From: Candidatus Binataceae bacterium
Lineage (GTDB): Bacteria; Desulfobacterota; Binatia; Binatales; Binataceae
Direction: 5' to 3'
DNA length: 36,220 bases
NCBI GenBank assembly: GCA_024281015.1
Contig: JAMXLL010000165.1
Span: 1-36,220, forward strand
Under the pieces are notes generated by a model. The model was not told where the DNA came from. It saw only the letters and a list, made by a program, of their open reading frames with translations, and made no database searches. Position numbers and translations under genes: made by a program. How positions within the stretch are numbered: position 1 is the stretch's first letter; every line of letters starts with the position of its first letter. Positions 15,527 through 23,212 of the stretch are shown in pieces.

Positions 15527-17365
15527 ATGAAAAAACGAGGGTGTAGTCTCTGGCCTCGGGCCGCGGCGAGCGTGCTGCTGTCACTGGGTTTCGCTGGTGG
15601 AGCGTTCGTTGAAGCCAGCTCGCCCTCGCCGGTCCCGCCGGTGCCGAATCCATGTCAGCGCTTCACCGCCGGAAGCATCATCCGCCAGCCGCCAGCTTTA
15701 TTCAGTCACAATGGAGTTTTGAACGTCAGACTCTCGTATCAGACCACGACCGATTCAGTAGGCAGGCAACTGTTCTGCTTCATGACGGCCGACGGACTGG
15801 AGAATCCGACTCTACATGTAAATCCGGGTGACACTTTGAATGTGACCGTCACCAACAATACACCGACCAACCCGGTGGGGGAGGTGGACGAGCCATACAA
15901 TCCGCCCAATTGCGGCGATACCACCCAGCAGACACAGAATCCGGCGCAAAGCAACGGCATGACGGGAGGATCGATGAATATCCATTACCATGGGACCAAC
16001 GTCTCCCCCGCCTGCCACGGCGATAACGTGGTCAAGACACTGATTAACTCCGGTAATACATTCGAATATAACATCCATTTTCCGAGCGACGAGCCGCCGG
16101 GGCTGTACTGGTACCATCCACACGTACATGGTCTCGCGGAGGCCGCCGTCCAGGGCGGCGCTGAAGGGGCACTTGTGGTAGACGGGATCAACAACGTGCA
16201 ACCGGCAGTGGCCGGGTTGCGCCAACGCATCATCGTGTTGCGCGATCAGCCGACTATTCAGGGTTTGAGCGAAAGCCCCGGGGGTACCGAGAATGGGATC
16301 CCGCAGCTCGATCTAACAGTGAACTTTGTGCCGCTGGACACAAGCACACAATTGCCCGTTCCGCCGCCACCGGCACTGCCGGTGACTACTTACACGCCCG
16401 CGGTCATTCAGATGCAGAGCGGCGAGCAACAATTCTGGCGAATATGTAATTGCACGTCGGATGCGCCGCTCGATTTGCAGGTGCGCTTCGACGGCGTGGC
16501 GCAGACTATCCAGGTAGTCGGCATCGATGCGGTTCCGGTTAACTCGCAAGATGGAACGCAACCTGGCGCGCTGATTCCGGTGACACACTTCCGAATGCCG
16601 CCGGCTTCTCGTGTGGAGTTCATAGTCAATGCTCCACCATCAACGGTGCAGCAGGCGCAACTGGTCGCGCAATTCATCAACTCGGGACCACTGGGAGATA
16701 ATCTGCCCACGCGACCCTTACTGAACATCCAGACGCTTGGCGATGAGAGCCTCGGGTCTGCGGCAGCCACCGACGAACGGGTTGCGCCCTTCACGCACCT
16801 TAACACTCGCCAGCAGCGCTTCAGCGGTATTGACGCAGTCACGCCGTCTCTGACACGCACGGTCTATTTTGACGAGCTCGAGGACGGCACCGCGTTCTTC
16901 ATCAATGCGTCAGGATGTGTAACCGCGGCAGGTGCGCAGTGCGCGATTCAGCCATATCCGCTCAATACCAAGTTCGACAACAATAATCTTCCCGCGATCA
17001 TTACCACCCAAGGCACGGTAGAAAAATGGATAATCCAGAATCATGCACGGGAAAATCACGAGTTCCACCAGCATCAGATTCATTTTAAGGTGCTGTCGCA
17101 GGATAACTTTGAAGTGAATGGCTCGCCCCAGGCTCCGGCCATCAACGGTCAGTTCCTCGACATGGTCGAGGTTCCCTACTGCAATGCTCCGGGACCGGGT
17201 TGCCCAGCGTCGTTCGCGTGGCCACAGGTGGAAGCATTGATGGATTTTCGCGGCCCCGACATTGGGGATTTTGTCTTCCATTGCCATATCCTCGGACATG
17301 AAGACCGCGGGATGATGGCGATCGAGGAGATTGATTCGAGTTCGGGCGAGGCCCGGCCAAAGTAG
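15527..17365 (+). CDS. Periplasmic multicopper oxidase
   Basis: This 612-residue exported protein has a hydrophobic N-terminus (PRAAASVLLSLGFAGGAFVE) read as a signal peptide. All four copper-binding clusters are present: NIHYHG (H153, H155), YWYHPHVHG (H197, H199), HEFHQHQIHF (H511, H514, H516), and FHCHILGHEDRGMM (H585, C586, H587, H591, M596). C586 and M596 are the type-1 copper ligands. The type-2/type-3 trinuclear set is complete, so it should reduce oxygen to water. It could oxidise Cu(I), Mn(II), phenols or another reductant; there is no Met-rich CueO-type insert. Extra cysteines suggest disulfides. The GAGGGCAGA before the ATG is a usable ribosome binding site. It converges on the TPR/carbonic-anhydrase-like operon with only 55 bases between. 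Confidence 0.95.
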   Translation: MKKRGCSLWPRAAASVLLSLGFAGGAFVEASSPSPVPPVPNPCQRFTAGSIIRQPPALFSHNGVLNVRLSYQTTTDSVGRQLFCFMTADGLENPTLHVNPGDTLNVTVTNNTPTNPVGEVDEPYNPPNCGDTTQQTQNPAQSNGMTGGSMNIHYHGTNVSPACHGDNVVKTLINSGNTFEYNIHFPSDEPPGLYWYHPHVHGLAEAAVQGGAEGALVVDGINNVQPAVAGLRQRIIVLRDQPTIQGLSESPGGTENGIPQLDLTVNFVPLDTSTQLPVPPPPALPVTTYTPAVIQMQSGEQQFWRICNCTSDAPLDLQVRFDGVAQTIQVVGIDAVPVNSQDGTQPGALIPVTHFRMPPASRVEFIVNAPPSTVQQAQLVAQFINSGPLGDNLPTRPLLNIQTLGDESLGSAAATDERVAPFTHLNTRQQRFSGIDAVTPSLTRTVYFDELEDGTAFFINASGCVTAAGAQCAIQPYPLNTKFDNNNLPAIITTQGTVEKWIIQNHARENHEFHQHQIHFKVLSQDNFEVNGSPQAPAINGQFLDMVEVPYCNAPGPGCPASFAWPQVEALMDFRGPDIGDFVFHCHILGHEDRGMMAIEEIDSSSGEARPK

Positions 17366-17420
17366 CAACTGAGAAGCGCTTGGGCGGGTCTTAGAGCCGC
17401 TTTTCGCCGGCGGGTTAGCG

Positions 17421-18620
17421 CTAGCGGGGCGCCGGTGGGACGACGTATTTGTCGAGATAGTATTCGAGCCTGGCACGGTTTTTTGTTCGATACGAAACGT
17501 AATCCTTGGCGAGATCGTCGTCTCCGAGGCTGAACAGCACGTAAGGCTCGATGCAATCCGCCTTGTAAAGCCTGAGGAGTAGGTCGGCCACGGGGTCAGC
17601 CGATGCTCGGTCTGTGTTCCGATCCCCTACAGCGGACTCGAGAATTTTTGCCGCGGCCGTCAATGCCTCCGTTTCTTCTCGCAAGGAGTGCCGGTATTGC
17701 GCTTCTTGCGGAAACTGCTCTTGGAAGCGGCGCCCGTTGCGCCACTCCGATTTGACGTCGTCGTAAGCTCGCCAAGCGGCGCGAGAAGACGTGGCGAAGT
17801 CCTTGCCCGCGATGCTCTCCGGGGACGGAATCGGCAGATACACCAGGTTGTAAGCGGAATGATTGATGATTGACCAGGCGCGAATCTCGCGCCACACGAT
17901 TCGATTGTACGGTTCGGCTACCGCCGCTTCTATAAGCATCGCGCGCGCCTGGCGCATGTTCCCGCGTTTGGCCAGCAGATCAGCATAATAGCGATACGCG
18001 GTTTCGCGATCGGGATCGAGCCGGATGGCGCGTGCGTACCAGTTTGTGGCTTCTACGAACCGGCCTTTGCGCGCGTCGGCGTCAGCAGTGAACAGCGTGG
18101 CGGCGTAATTGGCAGGTTCCAGGCGCAGAGCCTCGGCATATGCCACCAGAGCTTGATCGTAATCGTTTTTGGCAAAGGCAGCCTCGCCGGCCATCATCGC
18201 GCGCTGTACTCGCGGGTTGTAGGAGAACGTGAGCGCGCCGTCTGCCGGAAGTTGCTCCAGCAACTGGCGCAGGTTCTCGGCCAACGGCGACGGCTTCCCC
18301 AATTTCCACACTTCCTGCAAAAGAACTTTGGCGCGGAAACGCTCGGCCGCGGCTACATCCCGATCCGACAGCGTAGCCGCATGATCGACGAGCGATGCGG
18401 CGAGCGCGGTGAGAATCTCGCCGTCCTTTGGCTGAGTCTTCGCTAGCCTTTCAAGCAGCGGTAACGCGTCAAGGCGCCGCCCCTGGTTAAACAGTGCAAG
18501 CACAGTCGCACGGGTTTGATCAGTCGGTTTCGCTTGTGCTTTTGCGCAAGCTCCATCAAGCGCTAAGAACGAACTGAGTAGCAGCGCGGTAGCAACTAGC
18601 GAGCGGGCGAAAATCCGCAT
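17421..18620 (-). CDS. Exported TPR-repeat protein
   Basis: This 399-residue protein has an N-terminal signal peptide (RSLVATALLLSSFLALDGA). A helical repeat near 35-75 (RRLDALPLLERLAKTQPKDG) is followed by two to three TPR units at about 145-245 (DYDQALVAYAEALRLEPANY, FVEATNWYARAIRLDPDRET, NMRQARAMLIEAAVAEPYNR). The C-terminal third, about 270-399, is helical and unfamiliar. TPRs bind protein partners, so this is probably a periplasmic scaffold. It lies 34 bases after the carbonic-anhydrase-like gene on the same strand and is probably co-transcribed with it. GGGGAT precedes the ATG at short spacing. Confidence 0.85.
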   Translation of the reverse strand: MRIFARSLVATALLLSSFLALDGACAKAQAKPTDQTRATVLALFNQGRRLDALPLLERLAKTQPKDGEILTALAASLVDHAATLSDRDVAAAERFRAKVLLQEVWKLGKPSPLAENLRQLLEQLPADGALTFSYNPRVQRAMMAGEAAFAKNDYDQALVAYAEALRLEPANYAATLFTADADARKGRFVEATNWYARAIRLDPDRETAYRYYADLLAKRGNMRQARAMLIEAAVAEPYNRIVWREIRAWSIINHSAYNLVYLPIPSPESIAGKDFATSSRAAWRAYDDVKSEWRNGRRFQEQFPQEAQYRHSLREETEALTAAAKILESAVGDRNTDRASADPVADLLLRLYKADCIEPYVLFSLGDDDLAKDYVSYRTKNRARLEYYLDKYVVPPAPR

Positions 18621-18654
18621 ATCCCCATGCTCTTACGCGACGCTCGCGCGCCGC

Positions 18655-19515
18655 CTACTCGCTTTCGATGACCGGCCGGTGATTCAGCGGCTGAAGTGGT
18701 CGGGCGTTAGCGGGATAGTATTTTTTAAGTTGTGCGATTTGCGCTTCAGACATCTCGATGGGGTGCTTAAGCACAAACCAGGTCACACCTTCATTGCAGA
18801 CCGGGGCAGTCAATGAGCCTGGAAAACGATAAAAACCATGATCCGACGGCAGCAGCTCCGCCGCGCTGATCTTGACTTCGTTGGTTACCTGCTCCTGGCC
18901 GGGCGCCGGTACGTGGCTCAAGATGGCGCTGATGGCGGGGTTTTCTCTGCCGGATTTGACTGACGCCTCGATTACCAAAATGGTGGATTCCGGTGACAGA
19001 TGAACGAGCTCCAGGGACATCGGCGGACGCTCGCCATTGATCGCGTTTTCGCCTGGTGCGCGAAAAACAATCTCGCTCAGCCGATAAGGCTTACGCGCCG
19101 TTTTGAGCCACAGATTGGGCGGAAACCGCAGCTTGAGCTGGGAGTGGTTGCAGTCGTTCACGATGTCAAGCGGCACGGGCTGATAGCTTAGCTGAAGCGG
19201 AGGCAGGGGAGGTATCGGAATCTTTTGAGTCGATGATATATCGATTGGAGCTTGCATACGGCCGGTATTGCAGACACCCGGCCAATGAAGCGGTCCGCGC
19301 ATGCCCGTGCCGTAGGTGAATTGCGGGGCACAGACTCCGGAGACGCCGCTCGGCAGATTCATCATCATCTCGTGATGGCCATGATGATGCATTTCTTCTT
19401 CAGGCTCTCCAGGAAGTTGCGCCAACTGCCAGTTATCCGCAGCCGCCGTCATTGAAGCGGCGACGCAAAAAAGAAGCGCGATCGCCGGGCAGATTCGAAT
19501 TCGCGGCGAAAACAT
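18655..19515 (-). CDS. Alpha-carbonic-anhydrase-like protein lacking zinc ligands
   Basis: This 286-residue exported protein (signal peptide about 1-26) has an alpha carbonic anhydrase fold. GPLHWPGVC followed by GRMQAPIDIS matches the family N-region. YRLSEIVFRAPGENAINGER is the active-site strand, PPMSLELVH the next, and FPGSLTAPVCNEGVTWFVLK and NARPLQPLNHRPV the conserved C-region. In active enzymes the strand reads H-F-H and later E-L-H-L-V-H. Here the three zinc histidines align with V150, R152 and E169, so carbonic anhydrase activity is not expected. Before the domain is an added metal-binding-looking stretch, MHHHGHHEMMMN (42-53). Such ligand-less relatives (CARPs) usually serve as binding proteins. 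It leads an operon with the TPR gene and faces a multicopper oxidase. Confidence 0.85.
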   Translation of the reverse strand: MFSPRIRICPAIALLFCVAASMTAAADNWQLAQLPGEPEEEMHHHGHHEMMMNLPSGVSGVCAPQFTYGTGMRGPLHWPGVCNTGRMQAPIDISSTQKIPIPPLPPLQLSYQPVPLDIVNDCNHSQLKLRFPPNLWLKTARKPYRLSEIVFRAPGENAINGERPPMSLELVHLSPESTILVIEASVKSGRENPAISAILSHVPAPGQEQVTNEVKISAAELLPSDHGFYRFPGSLTAPVCNEGVTWFVLKHPIEMSEAQIAQLKKYYPANARPLQPLNHRPVIESE

Positions 19516-19911
19516 CCGTAGACATTCCCTCTTGGCAAGAAGTCAATGGGCCGATACCGAGCGTAATATAGCTGGATTGGCCTGATGAAACGAGTCCTTT
19601 CGGCGTCCGAGCCCGATGCGGCAACAACATCGGTCCGCGCTTAGCATGGATCCGTCGGGCAGCATGAAGTTATTGGTCATGCGAGGCATTTGCAGGTTAT
19701 CTAAATCAGAGTCGCAAAATAGCTGCTTTGCCAAATAGTGAGCGAAATGTGTGTCGGGCCATTGCTCGCGCAGAACGTGACCTCGATGCATCTCGCCTGT
19801 AGGCATTGCAACCAAGTAGGCGAATGCGCCCTGTGGCGGAATGGCTTTATGGCCTATCTCGTAACGGGCGCAACTTTTCAGACGATCCAAGACGGCGCAA
19901 AGGGTCACATT

Positions 19912-19971
19912 TGGCGCGTGTTCAATAAGCCGGCTGATAGCAGGTTTCCCGCCCAAGGCGTGATGGCACTG
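19912..19971 (-). pseudogene. IS481-type transposase C-terminal remnant
   Basis: The minus-strand reading gives CHHALGGKPAISRL, matching the C-terminal signature of IS481-family integrases/transposases (normally N-W-x-R-x-H-x-x-L-G-G-K-x-P-I-S-R-L). Nothing upstream keeps the DDE catalytic core in frame, so only the tail survives. Confidence 0.6.
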
Positions 19972-20089
19972 TGAAGATCGCCCCCATGAACAGCACTGTC
20001 CCGCTCTTATCTGCTTCGGCCGGCAACGGAATCAACGGTTCCGTTGGTGTCGGGCCAGCGGCCAGGTCCATCTTGCTGAATCGTCGTTA

Positions 20090-20224
20090 TCATAAAAAAC
20101 GGCGATAATGCGGGCATGTTGGAGCCTTGGAACAGCTGTAATGCCATAAAACATACGCTCCGAGCAGCACTAGAACCGCGCTTTCAGTCAATAATCCAAC
20201 CAATAACAATCGAGCCCAATCCAT
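20090..20224 (-). CDS. Possible 44-aa single-helix membrane protein
   Basis: A 44-residue frame starting at ATG 20224 has one hydrophobic helix (LLLVGLLTESAVLVLLGAYV) and a short Cys-containing, basic tail (SCSKAPTCPHYRRF). The ribosome binding site is weak. Too short and unlike any family I know to be sure of. Confidence 0.3.
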   Translation of the reverse strand: MDWARLLLVGLLTESAVLVLLGAYVLWHYSCSKAPTCPHYRRFL

Positions 20225-20671
20225 TAGCCTTTGCCCTCGATGCTGTAGAGTCAGTTGCTAATTAAGTAGTATGCGCTGAGGCAACATCGAGTTCGTGCGC
20301 GATGCGCCCGCATTTGTTTTCGTCCTCTTCTCCCAATTTGTCGCTAGCGAGTGCAGTAAAGATCTTGTGAAATGGAGCCCTTGATGGCGTTGTTTGTCAT
20401 CAGGCGGTGGGGAAACGAGAATATTGGCGGTGATGCCTCAGAATACAAATTCTCGCTTAGAATTATCTGTTCTGCCGCGCGATGCGGTAGGGGTGACAAC
20501 GTCACCTGTCTGCGTTGCAATACGGCGGGGGGCACATGACCAAAGGGGGGCACTGAGAAGCGGAGGAGATCGCCTGCGCGCCACCCATTCGAGCCGAAGT
20601 CGGAACGCTTTATGTCGAAGTTACGGCCGATCTGCACTGTTGAGCAGCTCGTCACAGTCGTTGCGACACAA

Positions 20672-20719
20672 TCCACCTCTCTTGCCGGTCTCCACCTCTC
20701 TTGCCGGTCTCCACCTCTC
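20672..20719. repeat. 19-bp tandem repeat, 2.5 copies
   Basis: The unit TCCACCTCTCTTGCCGGTC occurs at 20672-20690 and 20691-20709 without a mismatch, followed by ten further bases of a third copy. It lies outside any confident gene. Confidence 0.85.
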
Positions 20720-21012
20720 AAGCAGTGCCGCTATATCCAGCCTGCTGTTTTGCTCTTCTAATCTCGACAGAATGATCGATCGTGACCTATTAACCTTCGG
20801 CGGGGAACGACCGTTGTCCGAGCATTAGTCCATTCCTCGATGCATGCTGTCGCGCCGACAACATTCCGTATGTCGAAGCTGAACAAGCGGATTTCAAATC
20901 GGCGATTCAAAAAGACTTTGGATTTTATCGTATATTACCGAGCCTACCTTGAATTCAGCGTTCTGGTCATTCATCTTGTTGATGAAGTACTGAGAGGCTT
21001 GGGAGGTGGAGG

Positions 21013-21294
21013 ATGACGCAGACGCAGATGACGGCCTACCTGGCCGACAAGATCGGCATCAGCAAACGGCAGGCAAAATCGGCCTTCAACGAACTCACCG
21101 AGTTAGTAAGCCGCCAACTCAGGAAAGAGGGTTCCCTGCGGCTGGCCGGCCTAGGCGTGTTTCGCAAGCGCAAGCTCAAGGCGCGTGTGGGCCGTAACCC
21201 TGCCACCGGTGAGCAGATCAAGATTCCGGCACGCACACGTTTGCGTTTCACGCCGGCGAAAGCACTCAAAGAATCCGTACTCGGCATTCGTTAA
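21013..21294 (+). CDS. HU-family DNA-binding protein
   Basis: This 93-residue histone-like protein has the HU/IHF fold: helices at 1-40 (MTAYLADKIGISKRQAKSAF) and LRLAGLGVFRKRKLKARVGR. The DNA-intercalating arm follows with GRNPATGEQIKIPARTRLRF, then PAKALKESVLG. RNPATG with the conserved proline is the arm tip. It bends DNA in the nucleoid. Full length for the family. ATG 21013 has GGAGG and GGTGGAGG just upstream. The AT-rich TATATT at 20931 may be its -10 region. It stands alone, about 185 bases before the DUF4410 lipoprotein gene. The genome probably has other HU copies, so this one may be specialised. Confidence 0.93.
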   Translation: MTQTQMTAYLADKIGISKRQAKSAFNELTELVSRQLRKEGSLRLAGLGVFRKRKLKARVGRNPATGEQIKIPARTRLRFTPAKALKESVLGIR

Positions 21295-21394
21295 TCGCGG
21301 ATAAATCCCTCAGGCGAGCTACAGATCGCGAGAGGATCTGCCCGCGCGCGTCGTTTATCTCTGAAGAGCGAGAGACGCCGCGCAGCATCGCCAA

Positions 21395-21426
21395 TTGAAG
21401 TTGCTGGCGCTTGAAGTTGCTGGCGC
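21395..21426. repeat. 16-bp perfect tandem duplication
   Basis: TTGAAGTTGCTGGCGC occurs twice in a row (21395-21410, 21411-21426), 53 bases before the DUF4410 gene start, where it could change promoter or leader spacing. Confidence 0.85.
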
Positions 21427-21479
21427 TACCTTGAATTTCGGCCTAGCACCAATCCCAGCGACCAATCGGGAGACGTACA

Positions 21480-22538
21480 ATGAAATCTTATACCCCGACA
21501 CTAGCAATCTGTCTCGCCCTCCTGCTGCTTGGCGGCTGTGCCTCAACGCAGGTCACCGAGCAGACACCATTGGCCAACGAGACTATCCCACGGCCAAACC
21601 AAATCTGGATATACAACTTTGTGGCCTCGGCCAACGAACTTCCAGCCGACTCTTCTATCAAGGGGCAGGTGGGCGCGCCGAGCACGCCACCCACGACCGA
21701 GCAGCTCGAAACCGCCCATCAGCTCGGTGCGCTAATCGCTCAGGATTTAGTCGCCGATATCCAGGCAATGGGACTTTCGGCGGTGCAGGCCGGCCCCGGA
21801 TCGTCTCCAGGGGTGGGAGATGGTGTGATCCGCGGCTATTTGGTCTCGGTCGAAGGTGGCAGCGCGGTCAAGCGGTTTGTTATCGGATTCGGATACGGGA
21901 CTTCGGAGATGGACACGGTGGTTGAGGGGTACCTGATGACAGATCAGGGCTTGCGCAGTCTCGGGTCGGGGACGATTAGTTCATCAGGAGGCAAGAAACC
22001 GGGAGTGGTAGTTCCGGCCGCCATGACCATAGCCACTGGCAACCCTATAGGTTTGATTGTAGTCGGTGGAGCGAAGTTGTACGGGGAGGCGAGCGGCAGA
22101 AATGGACTCGAGGGGAGAGCTAAAGCGACAGCCGACCAGATTGCTGAGGAACTTAAAATAAGATTCCAGCAACGGGGGTGGATAGGTACCCAACCCACTG
22201 AAACGAACGTCGATTGGAAAGGAGTTGGCACTGGGGTGGGTGCGGTTGCAAGCAATGTCCTGTATGTACCTGCGAAGCTGGTGTACGGAACCTTAGGGGG
22301 AATTGGAGGCGCTGCTGGTTATGCGCTGACCGGCGGCAATACACAGGTTTCGGACACGATTTGGCGGAGTTCACTCGGGGGTGATTATGTCATTACGCCG
22401 AAGATGATAGCCGGGCAGCAACCAGTGCACTTCAGTGGTCCCACATCAATGCCCGAAGCCGAGTCAGGGACAGCTACTCCCCCATCCAGCACTCCCCCAT
22501 CCAGCGCAACGGATCCAACAAGTGCTTCAATTCGTTAG
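21480..22538 (+). CDS. DUF4410-domain lipoprotein
   Basis: This 352-residue lipoprotein begins with a signal sequence ending in lipobox LLGGC (C20), so the mature protein is anchored in a membrane. The body matches DUF4410: IWIYNFVASANELPADSSIK, AHQLGALIAQDLVADIQAMG, VIRGYLVSVEGGSAVKRFVI, then GFGYGTSEMDTVVEGYLMTD. The domain's role is unknown. After it comes a Gly-rich region (PAKLVYGTLGGIGGAAGYAL) that may dip into the membrane, then a Pro/Ser/Thr tail with a 15-bp in-frame tandem duplication (TPPSS twice). No co-transcribed partner is evident. ATG 21480 was chosen because the signal sequence follows directly; there is no strong ribosome binding site. Confidence 0.85.
   Translation: MKSYTPTLAICLALLLLGGCASTQVTEQTPLANETIPRPNQIWIYNFVASANELPADSSIKGQVGAPSTPPTTEQLETAHQLGALIAQDLVADIQAMGLSAVQAGPGSSPGVGDGVIRGYLVSVEGGSAVKRFVIGFGYGTSEMDTVVEGYLMTDQGLRSLGSGTISSSGGKKPGVVVPAAMTIATGNPIGLIVVGGAKLYGEASGRNGLEGRAKATADQIAEELKIRFQQRGWIGTQPTETNVDWKGVGTGVGAVASNVLYVPAKLVYGTLGGIGGAAGYALTGGNTQVSDTIWRSSLGGDYVITPKMIAGQQPVHFSGPTSMPEAESGTATPPSSTPPSSATDPTSASIR
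22476..22505 (+). repeat. 15-bp in-frame tandem duplication
   Basis: ACTCCCCCATCCAGC occurs at 22476-22490 and again at 22491-22505, adding one TPPSS unit to the lipoprotein's tail. Confidence 0.85.
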
Positions 22539-22617
22539 GCGGTTGACTTTCAGCATCTGCGTCATCTGAGGTGGACCCAGAAAACTTACTGTAATTCTCT
22601 GACAGCGAGCCGGCTGG

Positions 22618-22881
22618 CTATCGTCGCTCAAGGCACCGGCAGCTGCCTCGTTGACGGCGAGGTTCGTCGGCTATCCGCAGATCACTCTCGCGATGGACAT
22701 TCACGACCCTAAAGCCATACTGGCGCAGCACATTCACGGCGTGCTCGGCGCCATTGGCTGCAACCCGCAGATACAAGACCTCGCGCTCGGCGGCTCCACG
22801 GCTATAAGTGCCAATCGCCAGGACGCGGCAGATTGTACGAATCAAGCTGATGGCCGAGGTTACCTCTCCGGAACCCGCCAC
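22618..22881 (-). CDS. Possible ACT-like small protein, start unresolved
   Basis: The minus-strand frame reads well as protein: AGSGEVTSAISLIRTICRVL, then EREVLYLRVAANGAEHAVNV and RQYGFRVVNVHRESDLRI. The strand-helix-strand-strand-helix-strand order resembles an ACT domain. Upstream of GTG 22881 the same frame continues with GDGSVRIDLDV to about 22926 and then meets a TAA, with no start codon. The 5' end is therefore probably broken, possibly by one indel that separates it from an ATG near 22931. It has been preferred over a plus-strand frame at 22651-23067, which is low in protein-like character. It resembles the 78-residue gene at 5541 in size and pattern. Confidence 0.4.
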   Translation of the reverse strand: MAGSGEVTSAISLIRTICRVLAIGTYSRGAAEREVLYLRVAANGAEHAVNVLRQYGFRVVNVHRESDLRIADEPRRQRGSCRCLERR

Positions 22882-23212
22882 ATCGAGATCAATGCGGACG
22901 CTGCCGTCGCCGGCGCTCCCCAGACATTAGCCGACCCGGCGCATTTTGTATGGGAAGCGGCGGATAGCCTGATGCCGATGGGACCACGACTGTCGCCGAA
23001 GATCACAACGAAGTCGCCGTTTGTATCATTCCAGGATTGTTGGGACCAGGCTACTGCACTGGCCTAAGCGATAAGGTCCAGGAATGGCAAGTTTGGAAAA
23101 CCGGTTGTGTGGGCGACGGCATTAGTTGCGAGAGTAGCCCCGTTGCACGAAAATAAGCTGAGTAGACTGTACCGGCCTTGGATTTGATGTCTGCCAGGAC
23201 TCGTTTTCTGTT
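22882..23212. other. Intergenic stretch upstream of rtcB
   Basis: About 330 bases. It holds the 5' continuation of the ACT-like minus-strand frame and a broken minus-strand fragment (GDFVVIFGDSRGPIGIRLS, near 22950-23015). No promoter or RNA element was found. Confidence 0.35.

Larger units (their letters stand above)
19516..21012. other. Accessory stretch of remnants and small frames
   Basis: About 1.5 kb without an ordinary gene. It contains an IS481 transposase tail (19912-19971, minus), a 44-residue membrane peptide frame (20090-20224, minus) and a 19-bp tandem repeat (20672-20719). A minus-strand frame at 19543-19956 continues from the transposase tail into a protein-like stretch (PPQGAFAYLVAMPTGEMHRG) that I cannot name. 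A minus-strand frame at 20344-20721 includes GSNGWRAGDLLRFSVPPFGH, also unrecognised. Confidence 0.45.

Noticed and set aside
22651-23067. Plus-strand 138-residue frame
   Set aside because: The minus strand over the same bases reads far more like protein; no ribosome binding site or family.
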